A DNA stretch of 33,846 nt from JACCXJ01 sp052387115 (GCA_052387115.1 JBQTJM010000314.1:1-33846); one strand, 5' to 3'. Numbered from the stretch's first letter, positions 1 through 8,644 are shown. Numbers and translations: made by a program. Notes: a model not told the origin generated them from the letters alone.

Positions 1-128
1 TCACCCCCGAACTTCTTCGACATCACCAAGGTCAACGCCGCCGTCAGGGTCGTCTTCCCATGATCCACATGACCGATGGTCCCGACATTCACATGCGGCT
101 TGGTCCGCTCGAATCTGCTCTTGGCCAT
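1..128 (-). CDS. tuf: Elongation factor Tu, 5' part (runs off the window)
   Basis: Encodes the N-terminus of EF-Tu, the GTPase that delivers aminoacyl-tRNA to the ribosome. The first 42 residues are visible: they open MAKSRFERTKPHVNVGTIG and include the P-loop GHVDHGKT, which is diagnostic. The ATG at 128 is preceded by GGAG at a good distance. The gene lies just downstream of three tRNA genes on the same strand, the tRNA-tufB arrangement known from E. coli, so co-transcription with them is likely. Only the beginning is in the window, so intactness cannot be judged. Confidence 0.97.
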   Translation of the reverse strand, partial: MAKSRFERTKPHVNVGTIGHVDHGKTTLTAALTLVMSKKFGG

Positions 129-194
129 CGCTAAGCTCTCCGTTTTTGCCTATCTCGACTCACGGCCCGTTTTCACTCACCTATACTATGCCTA

Positions 195-270
<76 letters not shown>

Positions 271-277
271 CTCGAGC

Positions 278-351
<74 letters not shown>

Positions 352-377
352 CGTGCAGAACCACCTACCGCCTCGAT

Positions 378-462
378 TGGTGGAGGGGGTAGGATTCGAA
401 CCTACGAAGGCTGCGCCGGCAGATTTACAGTCTGCTCCCGTTGACCGCTTGGGTACCCCTCC
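378..462 (-). tRNA. tyrU: tRNA-Tyr (anticodon GTA)
   Basis: An 85-nt class II tRNA on the minus strand with a long variable arm and encoded CCA. The acceptor GGAGGGG pairs with CCCCTCC and the anticodon loop CTGTAAA gives GTA. It is the first gene of the tRNA-Tyr/Gly/Thr-tuf unit and has a good promoter directly upstream (478-506). Confidence 0.97.
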
Positions 463-477
463 CAAGTAAAGCGGGTA

Positions 478-506
478 ATTTTCAGCGAATCCCAACGGTC
501 TGTCAA
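478..506 (-). promoter_or_regulatory. Sigma70-type promoter of the tRNA-tuf unit
   Basis: On the minus strand a perfect -35 TTGACA (501-506) is followed by a 17-nt spacer and a -10-like GAAAAT (478-483), 15 nt before the first base of tRNA-Tyr. The bases after the -10 are GC-rich (CCCGC), as in stringently controlled stable-RNA promoters. That regulation is inferred from the family pattern. Confidence 0.7.
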
Positions 507-530
507 TGCTCCCAACGGCCTGTCAGTGCT
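491..530. repeat. Tandem 20-bp duplication at the promoter/tsaC end
   Basis: Two adjacent 20-bp units (491-510 and 511-530) differ at two positions. One carries the TTGACA -35 of the tRNA promoter; the other carries CTGACA and the tsaC stop codon. The promoter therefore sits inside a local duplication. Confidence 0.8.
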
Positions 531-1143
531 CCGCCCCGGGATCCGAGGCGGGGCGCAGCACCGCCCCGCTCAGGGCGTCGCGGATCTCACTGACCGACCG
601 CGCCCCGCCCACCTCGCCGGGCACGATGTAATCGACCCTGGCGCGAAAATACCCCCGGACGCGCGCGGCGCTCGCGGCCGGGACACAGGCGCCGGGATTG
701 GCACTGGTCGAGACCAGCGGCCCCACACGGCGGCACAACGCCGCGGCCACCGGGTGCGCGGTGACGCGCACGGCCAAGTCCCGGCGCCCGCCGGTCAGCC
801 ACCTCGACACGCCGGGGCGAGCCGGCAGGACCCAGCTCACCGGGCCTGGCCAGGTCGCGAGCACGCGCCCCCGCACCTCGGCATCGGGGAAGCTCACGAG
901 CTCGGACAGGTCCTCGTGCGTACCGGCGATCACGATGAATCCCTTGCTCTGTGGCCGCCGCTTGAGACGCACCAGACACAGGAGCGCCGTCTCGTTCCAG
1001 GGATCGCAGCCGATCCCGAACACCGCCTCGGTCGGATAGGCGATCACCCCGCCGCCGCAGAGCGCCCGAGCCGCCCGCACCAGGTCCCAGCCGCGCACCC
1101 GCCCATCCCGACCGTTTAGGCCCGGCCGTTCAGTCCCTTCCAT
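523..1143 (-). CDS. tsaC: Threonylcarbamoyl-AMP synthase TsaC (YrdC/Sua5 family)
   Basis: Makes threonylcarbamoyl-adenylate from threonine, bicarbonate and ATP, the first step of the t6A modification at tRNA position 37. The 206-residue product has the YrdC hallmarks: VIAYPTEAVFGIGCDP near residue 33, the substrate-site segment LKRRPQSKGF, WPGPVSWVLPA, AVRVTAHP, LVSTSANP, and the end motif SEIRDALSGAVLRP. Its length matches short TsaC without the Sua5 C-terminal domain. I chose the ATG at 1143, which overlaps the purE end by 14 bp. No clear Shine-Dalgarno precedes it, and an in-frame GTG about 16 codons in is an alternative. TsaB, which acts later in the pathway, is at 29.3-30.0 kb. Confidence 0.93.
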   Translation of the reverse strand: MEGTERPGLNGRDGRVRGWDLVRAARALCGGGVIAYPTEAVFGIGCDPWNETALLCLVRLKRRPQSKGFIVIAGTHEDLSELVSFPDAEVRGRVLATWPGPVSWVLPARPGVSRWLTGGRRDLAVRVTAHPVAAALCRRVGPLVSTSANPGACVPAASAARVRGYFRARVDYIVPGEVGGARSVSEIRDALSGAVLRPASDPGAEH

Positions 1144-1654
1144 CCGGGCCGTGGGGGTAGCGTTCGGCGAGCTCGACGTTCTTGCGCCGGATCGCTTCGG
1201 CCATCGCCGCTCGGTCGGCACGCAGGCGCTCCGCCAGCCGCCCATCGGCCAGCGCCAGGATCTCGGCCGCGAGATACCCGGCGTTCCTGGCGCCGGCTTT
1301 CCCGATCGCGACGCAGGCCACCGGCACACCGCCCGGCATCTGCACGGTCGAGAGCAGGGCATCGAAACCATTGAGGGGGCCACCCGCCATCGGGACCCCG
1401 ATCACGGGCTTGACGGTGACCGCCGCCACCGCGCCGGCGAGGTGCGCGGCCAGCCCGGCCGCGGCGATGAACACCCCGCAGCCACGGTCATCGGCATCGC
1501 GGACATAGGCCTGGGTGTCTTCGGGGCAGCGATGGGCGGACAGGACCCGCGCCTCGGCCCGCACCCCGAGCGCACACAGGACCTCGATGGTAGATTCCAT
1601 TACCGGAAGGTCGGAGTCCGAGCCCATCATCACCGCCACGAACGCTTCGGGCAT
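1130..1654 (-). CDS. purE: N5-carboxyaminoimidazole ribonucleotide mutase PurE (class I)
   Basis: Converts N5-CAIR to CAIR in purine synthesis. The 174-residue protein shows the PurE signatures GSDSDLPVM (residues 11-19), SAHR (39-42), an AAGLAAHLAG segment and IGVPM. The ATG at 1654 has a strong AGGAGGAG upstream, which fixes the start. It normally works with the ATP-dependent PurK, but no purK is adjacent here. It follows topA and overlaps tsaC, so the three probably share a transcript. Confidence 0.95.
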   Translation of the reverse strand: MPEAFVAVMMGSDSDLPVMESTIEVLCALGVRAEARVLSAHRCPEDTQAYVRDADDRGCGVFIAAAGLAAHLAGAVAAVTVKPVIGVPMAGGPLNGFDALLSTVQMPGGVPVACVAIGKAGARNAGYLAAEILALADGRLAERLRADRAAMAEAIRRKNVELAERYPHGPDGRD

Positions 1655-1677
1655 CCCATCTCCTCCTCACGCGTCCC

Positions 1678-3999
1678 TTAGCCGGCCCCAACCGCCGCCT
1701 GCGGGTCCTCCTGATGCCACGGCTCGGAGAAACGGCAGTTCTTCTGGGCACAGGCGCGTGTCGCGCCCTTGTTCTTGGTGACCTTGATGACGGAGATGGG
1801 CCAACGGCATTGGGGGCACGGCAGCGCCACGGGCTCGTTCCAGACGGCATACTGGCAGCCCGGATAGCCGGAGCAGGAAAAGAACACCTTGCCGCGCCGC
1901 GACTTGCGCTTGAGCAGGTGGCCCGCATGGCACTCGGGGCACACCACCCCGGTGTCCATGGGTCGCTCCAGGGGCTCGATGAACCGGCATTTGGGATAGG
2001 CGCTGCAGCCGATGAAGGGCCCGTAACGCCCGGCCCGCATGAGCAGCGGCGAGTCGCACTCCGGACAAGTCCGGCCCTCCACCACCTCGGCGGCCGGTGC
2101 GGCCTGCGCCTGACCGTCGACATTGCGCGTGTAATCGCAATCCGGATAGCCGGTGCAGCCGATGAACCGGCCGCGCCGCCCGAGGCGGGTCGCGAGCGGC
2201 TTTCCACACTTGGGACAGGCCTCTTCCAGCAGTTCCTGGGTGGCGTCCTTGCGGCTGACGGTCTCGGCCTTGGTATCGATGAGGCGCTTGAAGTCGGTCC
2301 AGAACGCCTGCATCACCGGGGTCCACTCCTTTTCGCCGCGCGAGATGGCATCCAGCTCGTCCTCAAGACGGGCCGTGAAGCCGTAATCCACATAATCGGT
2401 GAAATGCTCGGTGAGGAAGCGGATAACCACCCGGCCGACATCGGTCGGTTGGAAGCGCTTGCTCTCCAGGGTCACGTACTCGCGTTGCTGCAGGGTCGAG
2501 ATGATGGCCGCGTAGGTCGAGGGACGGCCGATCCCGTGCTCTTCCAGGGTCTTGACCAGCGAGGCCTCGGTGTAGCGCGGCGGCGGCTCGGTGAAGTGCT
2601 GGCTGGTCGCTAGGCCCTCCAAGGTCACCCGATCGCCCACCGCCATGGCCGGCAGCAGGGTGTCGTCCACCTCCGGGCCCTTGTCGTCCCGACCCTCTCG
2701 ATAGACGACCATGAACCCGGGATCGGCGAGCGTCGATCCGGTGGCCCGGAATATATTGCCCGGGGCATTGCCCGGCCCGCACCTGAGGTCCACCGCCACC
2801 GTGTTGATGGTAGCATCGATCATCTGGCAGGCCACGGTGCGCTTCCAGATGAGGTCGTAGAGCCGCCACTGCTCGACACTCAACTGGGACTTCAACTGAT
2901 CGGGATGCCGTCCGATCGCGGTCGGACGGATCGCCTCATGGGCCTCCTGGGCATTCTTGGCCGTGGTCCGGAAGCGCCGCGGCGCACTCGGGACCTGACT
3001 CGCCCCATAGCGTGTAGCGATGAACTCGCGGACCTCGTTCACGGCCTCGGCGGCCAGGTTCACGGAATCGGTGCGCATATAGGTGATGAGGCCCACGGCC
3101 CCCTCACCGATGTCGATGCCCTCATAGAGCTGCTGGGCGACGCGCATGGTGCGGCTTGCCGTGAAACCGAGCTTGCGCGCCCCCTCCTGTTGCAGGGTCG
3201 AGGTGATGAAGGGCGGGGCCGGCTGGCGCTTGCGCTTCTTATTCTCGACCTCGGTGACCAAAAGCCATCCATCGGCGACGGACAGCAATCGGTACCGTAC
3301 CCGTGCCGCCTCCTCGCCGTTGACGATGCTGAACTGCTTTTGCTTTTCTTCTTCGAAGACCGCGAGCTTGGCGACGAAGGGCTGCTCCACATGACGGGCA
3401 TGGGCCTCGATGGTCCAGTACTCCCGGATCTTGAAGGCCTCGATCTCCTCCTCGCGCTCGACGATCATGCGCAGCGCCGGGCTCTGCACCCGGCCGGCGG
3501 AGAGCCCGCGCCGGATCTTGCGCCACAAGAGCGGCGAGAGGTTGAAACCCACCAGGTAATCCAGGGCCCGCCGCGCCTGCTGGGCATTGACGAGGTCCAC
3601 CGACAGGGCGCGCGGTTGCTCCAGGGCCTCCGTGATCGCCCGCCGTGTGATCTCGTGGAACACCACCCGGTGGACCGGCTTGTCGTCCAGCACCTCGCGC
3701 TCGCGCAGGACCTCGGTCACGTGCCAGGAGATGGCCTCGCCCTCCCGATCGAGGTCGGTGGCGAGATACAAGGCCTCGGCGGAACGCATGGCGCGGCTGA
3801 TGGCGTCCATGTGCTTGACGTTTTTTTCGATCAGCTCATAGCGCATGGCGAAACCGTGGTCGGTGTCCACCGCGCCCTCCTTGGGCAGAAGATCGCGCAC
3901 ATGCCCGTAGGAGGCGAGCACCTTGTAGCCGGCGCCGAGGTAGCGACCGATGGTCCTGGCCTTGGCGGGGGATTCGACGATCAACAGGTTTTTAGCCAT
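1678..3999 (-). CDS. topA: DNA topoisomerase I
   Basis: Type IA topoisomerase that relaxes negative supercoils. The 773-residue protein starts MAKNLLIVESPAKA (Toprim domain) and carries the acidic metal site TDLDREGE (residues 81-88) and the active-site motif GLITYMRTDS with catalytic Tyr307. The C-terminus has three good CxxC zinc-ribbon repeats (CPKCGKPL, CPECDSPL, CPECHAGH) and a fourth, more degenerate one. It is shorter than the E. coli enzyme (865 residues), mostly in the C-terminal region. No Shine-Dalgarno is seen; a -10 element lies only 11 nt from the ATG. It sits between dprA and purE on the same strand. Confidence 0.97.
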   Translation of the reverse strand: MAKNLLIVESPAKARTIGRYLGAGYKVLASYGHVRDLLPKEGAVDTDHGFAMRYELIEKNVKHMDAISRAMRSAEALYLATDLDREGEAISWHVTEVLREREVLDDKPVHRVVFHEITRRAITEALEQPRALSVDLVNAQQARRALDYLVGFNLSPLLWRKIRRGLSAGRVQSPALRMIVEREEEIEAFKIREYWTIEAHARHVEQPFVAKLAVFEEEKQKQFSIVNGEEAARVRYRLLSVADGWLLVTEVENKKRKRQPAPPFITSTLQQEGARKLGFTASRTMRVAQQLYEGIDIGEGAVGLITYMRTDSVNLAAEAVNEVREFIATRYGASQVPSAPRRFRTTAKNAQEAHEAIRPTAIGRHPDQLKSQLSVEQWRLYDLIWKRTVACQMIDATINTVAVDLRCGPGNAPGNIFRATGSTLADPGFMVVYREGRDDKGPEVDDTLLPAMAVGDRVTLEGLATSQHFTEPPPRYTEASLVKTLEEHGIGRPSTYAAIISTLQQREYVTLESKRFQPTDVGRVVIRFLTEHFTDYVDYGFTARLEDELDAISRGEKEWTPVMQAFWTDFKRLIDTKAETVSRKDATQELLEEACPKCGKPLATRLGRRGRFIGCTGYPDCDYTRNVDGQAQAAPAAEVVEGRTCPECDSPLLMRAGRYGPFIGCSAYPKCRFIEPLERPMDTGVVCPECHAGHLLKRKSRRGKVFFSCSGYPGCQYAVWNEPVALPCPQCRWPISVIKVTKNKGATRACAQKNCRFSEPWHQEDPQAAVGAG

Positions 4000-4010
4000 G
4001 TAAGACAGGG

Positions 4011-4016
4011 GTTATA
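4011..4016 (-). promoter_or_regulatory. Extended -10 element of topA
   Basis: The minus strand reads TG then TATAAC, ending 11 nt before the topA ATG. The -35 region 17 nt upstream is poor. Transcription would start about 4-6 nt before the ATG, giving almost no leader. Confidence 0.4.
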
Positions 4017-4202
4017 CAGTGAAAGAAAGGGGCGACGTCTGATGGGCTGTTCTCGGCCCGATGGGACCCAGAGGTGGAGAGTGAAATTTAAGCCAAACAT
4101 ATTTGAAATCTCAGGACCTGGATGCTCGCGCTCCCTCCGGGACGGCACCGGGAAACTCCGTTACGCCCACCCTCTCCGCCTACCTGGGGAACGAGATTCC
4201 GG

Positions 4203-4322
4203 TCCCCTCCCCTGCGGAGCGGGGGAGGGTCAGGGTGGGGTAGAAGCGCCGCGGCCAGGAAAGGGTGTCACCCCCACCTCGGCCCTCCCCCGTCCGCGAA
4301 AAGCACGGACAGGGGAGGGAGG
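4203..4322. repeat. Palindromic C-tract/G-tract intergenic element
   Basis: Two hairpins, 4205-4229 (CCCTCCCC paired with GGGGAGGG) and 4283-4319 (CCCTCCCC plus GTCCG paired with CGGAC plus GGGGAGGG), lie inside a larger imperfect inverted repeat (4221-4240 against about 4270-4291). Such GGGGAGGGTCAGGGTGGGG-type elements recur between genes in many GC-rich proteobacteria. It may act as a transcription stop between dprA and topA. Confidence 0.6.
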
Positions 4323-4371
4323 ATCAAGATAAATGAAAGTGTTTTCTCGACCAGGTCCTCACGCGCGCCGC

Positions 4372-5517
4372 TCAGGCCTCCGCCATTCGGACATAGTTCC
4401 CGCCCGCCTCGGCCCGCACATAGCCGCGCAGCTCCAGGATCAAAAGCATGGAGGAAACCACGGGGGCCGTCAATCCGCTACGCGCGACCAGGAGGTCGAC
4501 GGATGCCGGATCGTGGCCGAGGCAATCGATCAGGCGCCGATAGTCTTCATCCAGCCCATCGGGCTCGAAGCCCATGTCCACCTGCCGCGATGGCGGACCC
4601 CCGGCCCGCTCGGCCACCACGACCGGCGGCGGTACGGAGCGGTGCATGGGGATCAATTCCTCGAGGATATCGCCGAGCGTCTCGACCAGCTTGGCGCCGT
4701 CCCGGATCAGGGCGTGGCAACCCCGCGACAGGGCACTCTTGATCGACCCCGGGACCGCCAGGACCGCGCGCCCCTGTTCCATGGCATGGCGAGCCGTGAT
4801 GAGCGACCCGCTCCGGTGCGCGGCCTCGATCACCAAGGTCCCGAGCGACAGGCCGCTGATGATGCGGTTGCGCCTCGGGAAGTTCTGGGCGATGGGCGGG
4901 GTCCCGAGCGGGAACTCCGTGACCACGGCCCCCAGGGCGGCGATCTCCCGGGCCAGCTCGCGATGGCGTACCGGATAGACGCAGTCGAGCCCAGTGCCGG
5001 CCACCGCCACGGTCGGACCCGGGCCGGACAGCGCCCCACGGTGGGCCGCGGCGTCGATCCCAAGCGCCAGCCCGCTCGTGATGACGAGCCCGGACTGCAC
5101 CAGGGCTCGGCTAAACTCGTGGGCGAGCTCCATCCCCGCCCGGCTGGCATTGCGGCTCCCCACGATAGCCAGCTGGGGATTCGACAGGACGCGGTGATCG
5201 CCGTTGACGAAGACGATCGGCGGCGGGTCCGGGATCTCGCGCAGCAGCGGGGGATAATCGGGGTCCGGGAGCAGGAGGACATGGTGGCCGGGCTCATCGT
5301 TCCAGCGCCGGGCGGCATCGACGGCCCCCCACTCCGGAGCACGCAGATAGGCGATGGCCTTGGCGTCGAGCCCCGCCGCGGCGAGCTCATTCGGGGCCGC
5401 GCCCAGTACCGCCTGCGCGCTGCCGAAGCGGCCGTACAACGATCGGAAGGTGCGTGCCGCCACGCCCGGCACCCGGTGCAGCGCCAGCCAGCAGGATCGC
5501 TCGTCACGGCCCTTCAT
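4372..5517 (-). CDS. dprA: DNA-processing protein DprA
   Basis: Loads RecA onto single-stranded DNA taken up in natural transformation. The 381-residue protein has the Rossmann-like DprA core, with GSRNAS, ITSGLALGIDAAAH, GTGLDCVYP, FPRRNRIISGLS, EAAHRSGSLITA and VPGSI, then a C-terminal winged-helix segment ending in ELRGYVRAEAGGNYVR. I placed the start at the ATG at 5517 because the open frame upstream is repeat DNA and the family begins near CWLALHRVPG. It is downstream of the lysM gene, a common gammaproteobacterial pairing, and comEC at the far end of the window belongs to the same process. Confidence 0.95.
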   Translation of the reverse strand: MKGRDERSCWLALHRVPGVAARTFRSLYGRFGSAQAVLGAAPNELAAAGLDAKAIAYLRAPEWGAVDAARRWNDEPGHHVLLLPDPDYPPLLREIPDPPPIVFVNGDHRVLSNPQLAIVGSRNASRAGMELAHEFSRALVQSGLVITSGLALGIDAAAHRGALSGPGPTVAVAGTGLDCVYPVRHRELAREIAALGAVVTEFPLGTPPIAQNFPRRNRIISGLSLGTLVIEAAHRSGSLITARHAMEQGRAVLAVPGSIKSALSRGCHALIRDGAKLVETLGDILEELIPMHRSVPPPVVVAERAGGPPSRQVDMGFEPDGLDEDYRRLIDCLGHDPASVDLLVARSGLTAPVVSSMLLILELRGYVRAEAGGNYVRMAEA

Positions 5518-5520
5518 GGC

Positions 5521-5634
5521 GGGCCGGCTGAACCCTGGGCACTTTCCTCCAAGGAGGGCACCCACAAGTGGGAAGGGCGCCCACAAGGGGCGCCCCTACG
5601 TAACGGGCCGCCGGCACCCCTGGGCACTTTCCTC
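5521..5634. repeat. Direct repeat flanking a palindromic insertion between lysM and dprA
   Basis: The 17-bp CCCTGGGCACTTTCCTC occurs at 5533-5549 and again at 5618-5634, with weaker similarity (GGGCCG...) extending upstream of both. Between them is a palindromic unit of the GTAGGGGCGCCCCTTGTGG type (5570-5601). The second copy overlaps the lysM stop codon. The layout looks like insertion of a small repeat with duplication of its flank. Confidence 0.7.
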
Positions 5635-6748
5635 AGGGGTTGGTCACACCGTCGTAGAGATGCACCGGATGGGTCGCCGCCATGACCAGGGCGTAGCTCA
5701 CCCTCGGGAAGGTCCGGAACACCATGAGATCGGCGATGCGTTCGGATGGTAGCTCCACGAGATCGCCCCGGCTGCTCGAGATCTTGGCGCTCAGCGGGTC
5801 ACGTACCAGGAGCCCGCTCTGCAAGACGGACAAGACGTGTCCGGGCTCGAGGCCCGCCCGCTGGCCACGGTTCAGGACCACCACCTGGTTCGGACCGACC
5901 TGCGAGATCGCGTCCATGACCGAGATGACGCTGCCGGCCACCGGTCTTGGGGGGGCGTGGGGCACGAACTCCGGGTACACCGCCCCGGTGAAGGGCAACA
6001 GGCGATCGCCGGACAGGACCTCGCGGTAGGAGCGGGTGATGACGGCGGTGGCCGGGTCGCCGGCGCGTTCCAGCCTCGCGTCGGCCACGTGCAAGGCCTC
6101 ATAGCCCAAGGCCCCGCCCTCGACACCGATGCAGTCTTCGGTATATCTGAGTGCGACGGGTTCCAGGGCCGCGTAACGGGTGTTCTCGTCGCGCTGCGCG
6201 GGCGGATCGCGGTACACCTCGCCACACCGCACCACCGTGTACTGGGTCCCGGGCTCGGCCGGGGGCAGCCCGCGGATGTAGATGCGGTTCGCCTCCGCCG
6301 GGGTCAGGTGCTCGTCCTGGCTCGAGACCACATAGGGCGCGTCGGCCAGGTCCTCCGGACCCACCACACGCGGCCGGATCAGGAACGGCCAGATGGCGTC
6401 CAGGGGGATGGGATGCACCACCCGATCGTGCTCGGACGCGCGGATGGACGGCGACAGCCTGGCCCGCCGGGAGTGGCGGGAGTAAAGCCTCGGACGCCCG
6501 CCCTCCATACCGACCCATAGCACATCGCCGACATAGATCCGGTGCGGGTTCTTCACCTGCGGGTTCTGCTCCCACACCTCGGGCCACTGCCACGGCCGGT
6601 GCAGGAAGGTCGAGGCGATGTCCCACAGGGTATCGCCCTGTTTGACGACGTAACGCGTCGGGTGGCCGGGCTTCAGAGCGGCGACCTCGGCCGCGGCGCC
6701 GTGCGTGAACAGCGTGGCCAACAAGACTTGAAGGAGTTTTCTCAGCAT
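5633..6748 (-). CDS. Secreted LysM-domain protein
   Basis: The 371-residue protein has an N-terminal signal peptide (hydrophobic LLQVLLATLF, cleavage probably after AAA near residue 20). A LysM peptidoglycan-binding domain follows: YVVKQGDTLWDIASTFL, then WPEVWEQNPQVKNPHRIYVGDVL (residues about 32-80). The rest has no domain I recognise, although RGQRAGLEPGHVLSVL resembles a conserved C-terminal motif of LysM proteins encoded before dprA. It probably acts in the envelope on or near peptidoglycan. The start has only a weak GGAT upstream. It diverges from def. Confidence 0.9.
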   Translation of the reverse strand: MLRKLLQVLLATLFTHGAAAEVAALKPGHPTRYVVKQGDTLWDIASTFLHRPWQWPEVWEQNPQVKNPHRIYVGDVLWVGMEGGRPRLYSRHSRRARLSPSIRASEHDRVVHPIPLDAIWPFLIRPRVVGPEDLADAPYVVSSQDEHLTPAEANRIYIRGLPPAEPGTQYTVVRCGEVYRDPPAQRDENTRYAALEPVALRYTEDCIGVEGGALGYEALHVADARLERAGDPATAVITRSYREVLSGDRLLPFTGAVYPEFVPHAPPRPVAGSVISVMDAISQVGPNQVVVLNRGQRAGLEPGHVLSVLQSGLLVRDPLSAKISSSRGDLVELPSERIADLMVFRTFPRVSYALVMAATHPVHLYDGVTNP

Positions 6749-7073
6749 GGCGTTTATCCGATGATAAGTTATCCGGTCCGGAGGAAAGAACGTAGTAATC
6801 AGTCAAATTGATTGAAACAGGCACGTCATTCCGGCATGGATTGCTGGAATCCAGAGTACGTGCACGTAGGTGCTGTCCTGCATCCTGGACCCGGGGTGAC
6901 GAATCACTTCGATCTAACATGACTCACTAGTAGTAAGGTCGGACCCTGCTTGAAGCTTAGCCGGGACCCGGGAGAAAATACACCGGAGGCGGTCGCCGGC
7001 CCGCCATCGGCTGCATCTGCTATTATTCATCTACTATCATGGTGGCGGTGCTCGACCCGCCTCCCGTTTGACG
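6749..7073. other. Divergent intergenic region lysM/def with a partial dispersed repeat
   Basis: No gene is seen. About 6824-6902 is an imperfect inverted repeat that starts CGTCATTCCGG, ends CCCGGGGTGACG, and contains GGAATCCAG and CCTGGAC inside. This is the familiar CGTCATTCC...GGAATGACG intergenic repeat in degraded form. A TATTAT (about 7020) could be a -10 for def, but I see no matching -35. Confidence 0.6.
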
Positions 7074-7577
7074 ATGGCCATCCTCCAGGTCCTTTACCAT
7101 CCCGATCCGCGGCTGCGGATCAAAGCCGCCCCCGTCGCGACCGTCGACGACGACGTCCGGCGTCTGGCCGCGGACATGATGGAGACAATGTATGCCGCAC
7201 CCGGCATCGGGCTCGCCGCCACCCAGGTCAACATCCACCGCCGTCTCTTGGTGGTCGATGTCTCGGAGACCCACGACCAACCACTGTGCCTGATCAACCC
7301 CACTCTGCTCCAGAAGGACGGGGTCGAACGCATGGAAGAAGGCTGCCTGTCGGTCCCCGGGGTCTTCGAAGAGGTGGAGCGGGCCGAACGCATCCGCGTT
7401 CGCTTTCAGGACCTCCAGGGCCACACCAGGGAACAAGACGCCGACGGCCTCCTCGCCGTGTGCATCCAGCACGAGATGGACCATCTCGAAGGCAAGCTGT
7501 TTCTGGACTACCTCTCGCCCTTGAAGCGCAGCCGTATCACCAAGAAGCTGACAAAGGCCCAAAAGCAGGTCCTGTGA
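7074..7577 (+). CDS. def: Peptide deformylase
   Basis: Removes the formyl group from the initiator methionine of new proteins. The 167-residue protein holds all three metal-site motifs: GIGLAATQ, EGCLSVPG (Cys ligand) and QHEMDHLEGKLF (HExxH with catalytic Glu). It opens MAILQVLYHPDPRLR, a normal Def N-terminus, so the ATG at 7074 is preferred over the TTG two codons earlier. It is followed 60 nt later by fmt, the enzyme that adds the formyl group. Confidence 0.97.
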   Translation: MAILQVLYHPDPRLRIKAAPVATVDDDVRRLAADMMETMYAAPGIGLAATQVNIHRRLLVVDVSETHDQPLCLINPTLLQKDGVERMEEGCLSVPGVFEEVERAERIRVRFQDLQGHTREQDADGLLAVCIQHEMDHLEGKLFLDYLSPLKRSRITKKLTKAQKQVL

Positions 7578-7637
7578 AGCTCGGCACCTCAGTGCTTGCC
7601 CGGTAAATCCCCGTAACTCCCCGTAAACCAAACAATA

Positions 7638-8561
7638 TTGGCGCGCATCGTCTTTGCCGGCACCCCGATCTTCGCGGCCACCGTCTTAAACGGCCTCATC
7701 GAGGATCGTGGCGCCGGGATCGTTGCGGTCTACACCCAACCGGACCGCCCGGCCGGCCGCGGTCTCCGGTTCGCCGAGACCTCCGTCAAAATGCTGGCGC
7801 GGGCAGCGGGGCTTCAAGTACGCGACCCCGTATCACTCAAGACCCCCTCCGAGCAGGAGGCCCTCGCGAGACTCGCCCCCGATCTGATGGTCGTGGTGGG
7901 CTACGGCCAGATCCTGCCACAAACGGTCCTCGACATCCCGGTGCTCGGCTGTATCAACGTACACGCCTCGCTGCTCCCGCGCTGGCGAGGCGCGGCACCC
8001 ATCGCCGCCGCGATCCTGGCCGGCGACACGGAAAGCGGGGTCACGATCATGCGCATGACGGCGGGCCTCGATACCGGACCCATCCTCCACCAGATACGCT
8101 GCCCCATCACGGACGGCGACACGGCCGGCGATCTCCATGACCGGCTGGCGGATCTCGGGAAACGGGCCCTTGCGGAGGCCCTCGCGGCGGTCTTCGCCGG
8201 ACACTTGGAGGAACGGCCACAGGACCAGCGCCTGGCGACCTATGCCCCGAAGGTCGAGCGCGCGCAGGCGCGATTGGACTGGCGCTGGCCGGCGGCCGAG
8301 CTGGCGCGCCGGGTCCGGGCCTTCAATCCCCGTCCGGTGGCCTTCGGCGAGGTGGCCGGGATCGAGTTGCGGGTCTTCGAGGCCATGGCCGTGCACACCC
8401 CGACGGAGCGCCCCCCCGGATCGGTGTGGGCCTCCGGCGCGGGACTGGATGTGGCCACCTCCGCGGGTGTCTTGCGGCTCCTGCGCGTCCAGGCGCCGGG
8501 CCGCCGCCCCTTGAGCGCCGCCGAGTTCCTGCGCGGCCATCCCGAGATCACCCGTGCCTAA
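7638..8561 (+). CDS. fmt: Methionyl-tRNA formyltransferase
   Basis: Formylates initiator Met-tRNA using 10-formyl-THF. The 307-residue protein has VVVGYGQILP, the catalytic NVHASLLPRWRGAAPI, MTAGLDTGPIL, and the C-terminal oligonucleotide-binding domain (RAFNPRPVAFGEV onward). The homologous sequence begins ARIVFAGTP directly at a TTG (7638). No ATG or GTG lies in frame nearby and no Shine-Dalgarno is visible, so initiation seems weak. It lies between def and rsmB, the usual order. Confidence 0.95.
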   Translation: MARIVFAGTPIFAATVLNGLIEDRGAGIVAVYTQPDRPAGRGLRFAETSVKMLARAAGLQVRDPVSLKTPSEQEALARLAPDLMVVVGYGQILPQTVLDIPVLGCINVHASLLPRWRGAAPIAAAILAGDTESGVTIMRMTAGLDTGPILHQIRCPITDGDTAGDLHDRLADLGKRALAEALAAVFAGHLEERPQDQRLATYAPKVERAQARLDWRWPAAELARRVRAFNPRPVAFGEVAGIELRVFEAMAVHTPTERPPGSVWASGAGLDVATSAGVLRLLRVQAPGRRPLSAAEFLRGHPEITRA

Positions 8562-8644
8562 CCCGGAGCTCTCACCGGCACCCCTGCGGCAGACGATCCC
8601 TCGGTCCGGCACCTCGCCCCGCGCGCGACGGCCGGTCTTTAGAC

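Larger units (their letters stand above)
4000..4371. other. Gene-free interval between dprA and topA
   Basis: No convincing gene is present. The part near topA (4000-4110) is less GC-rich and holds the topA -10 element. The part near dprA is filled by a C/G-tract palindromic element (4203-4322). Confidence 0.6.
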
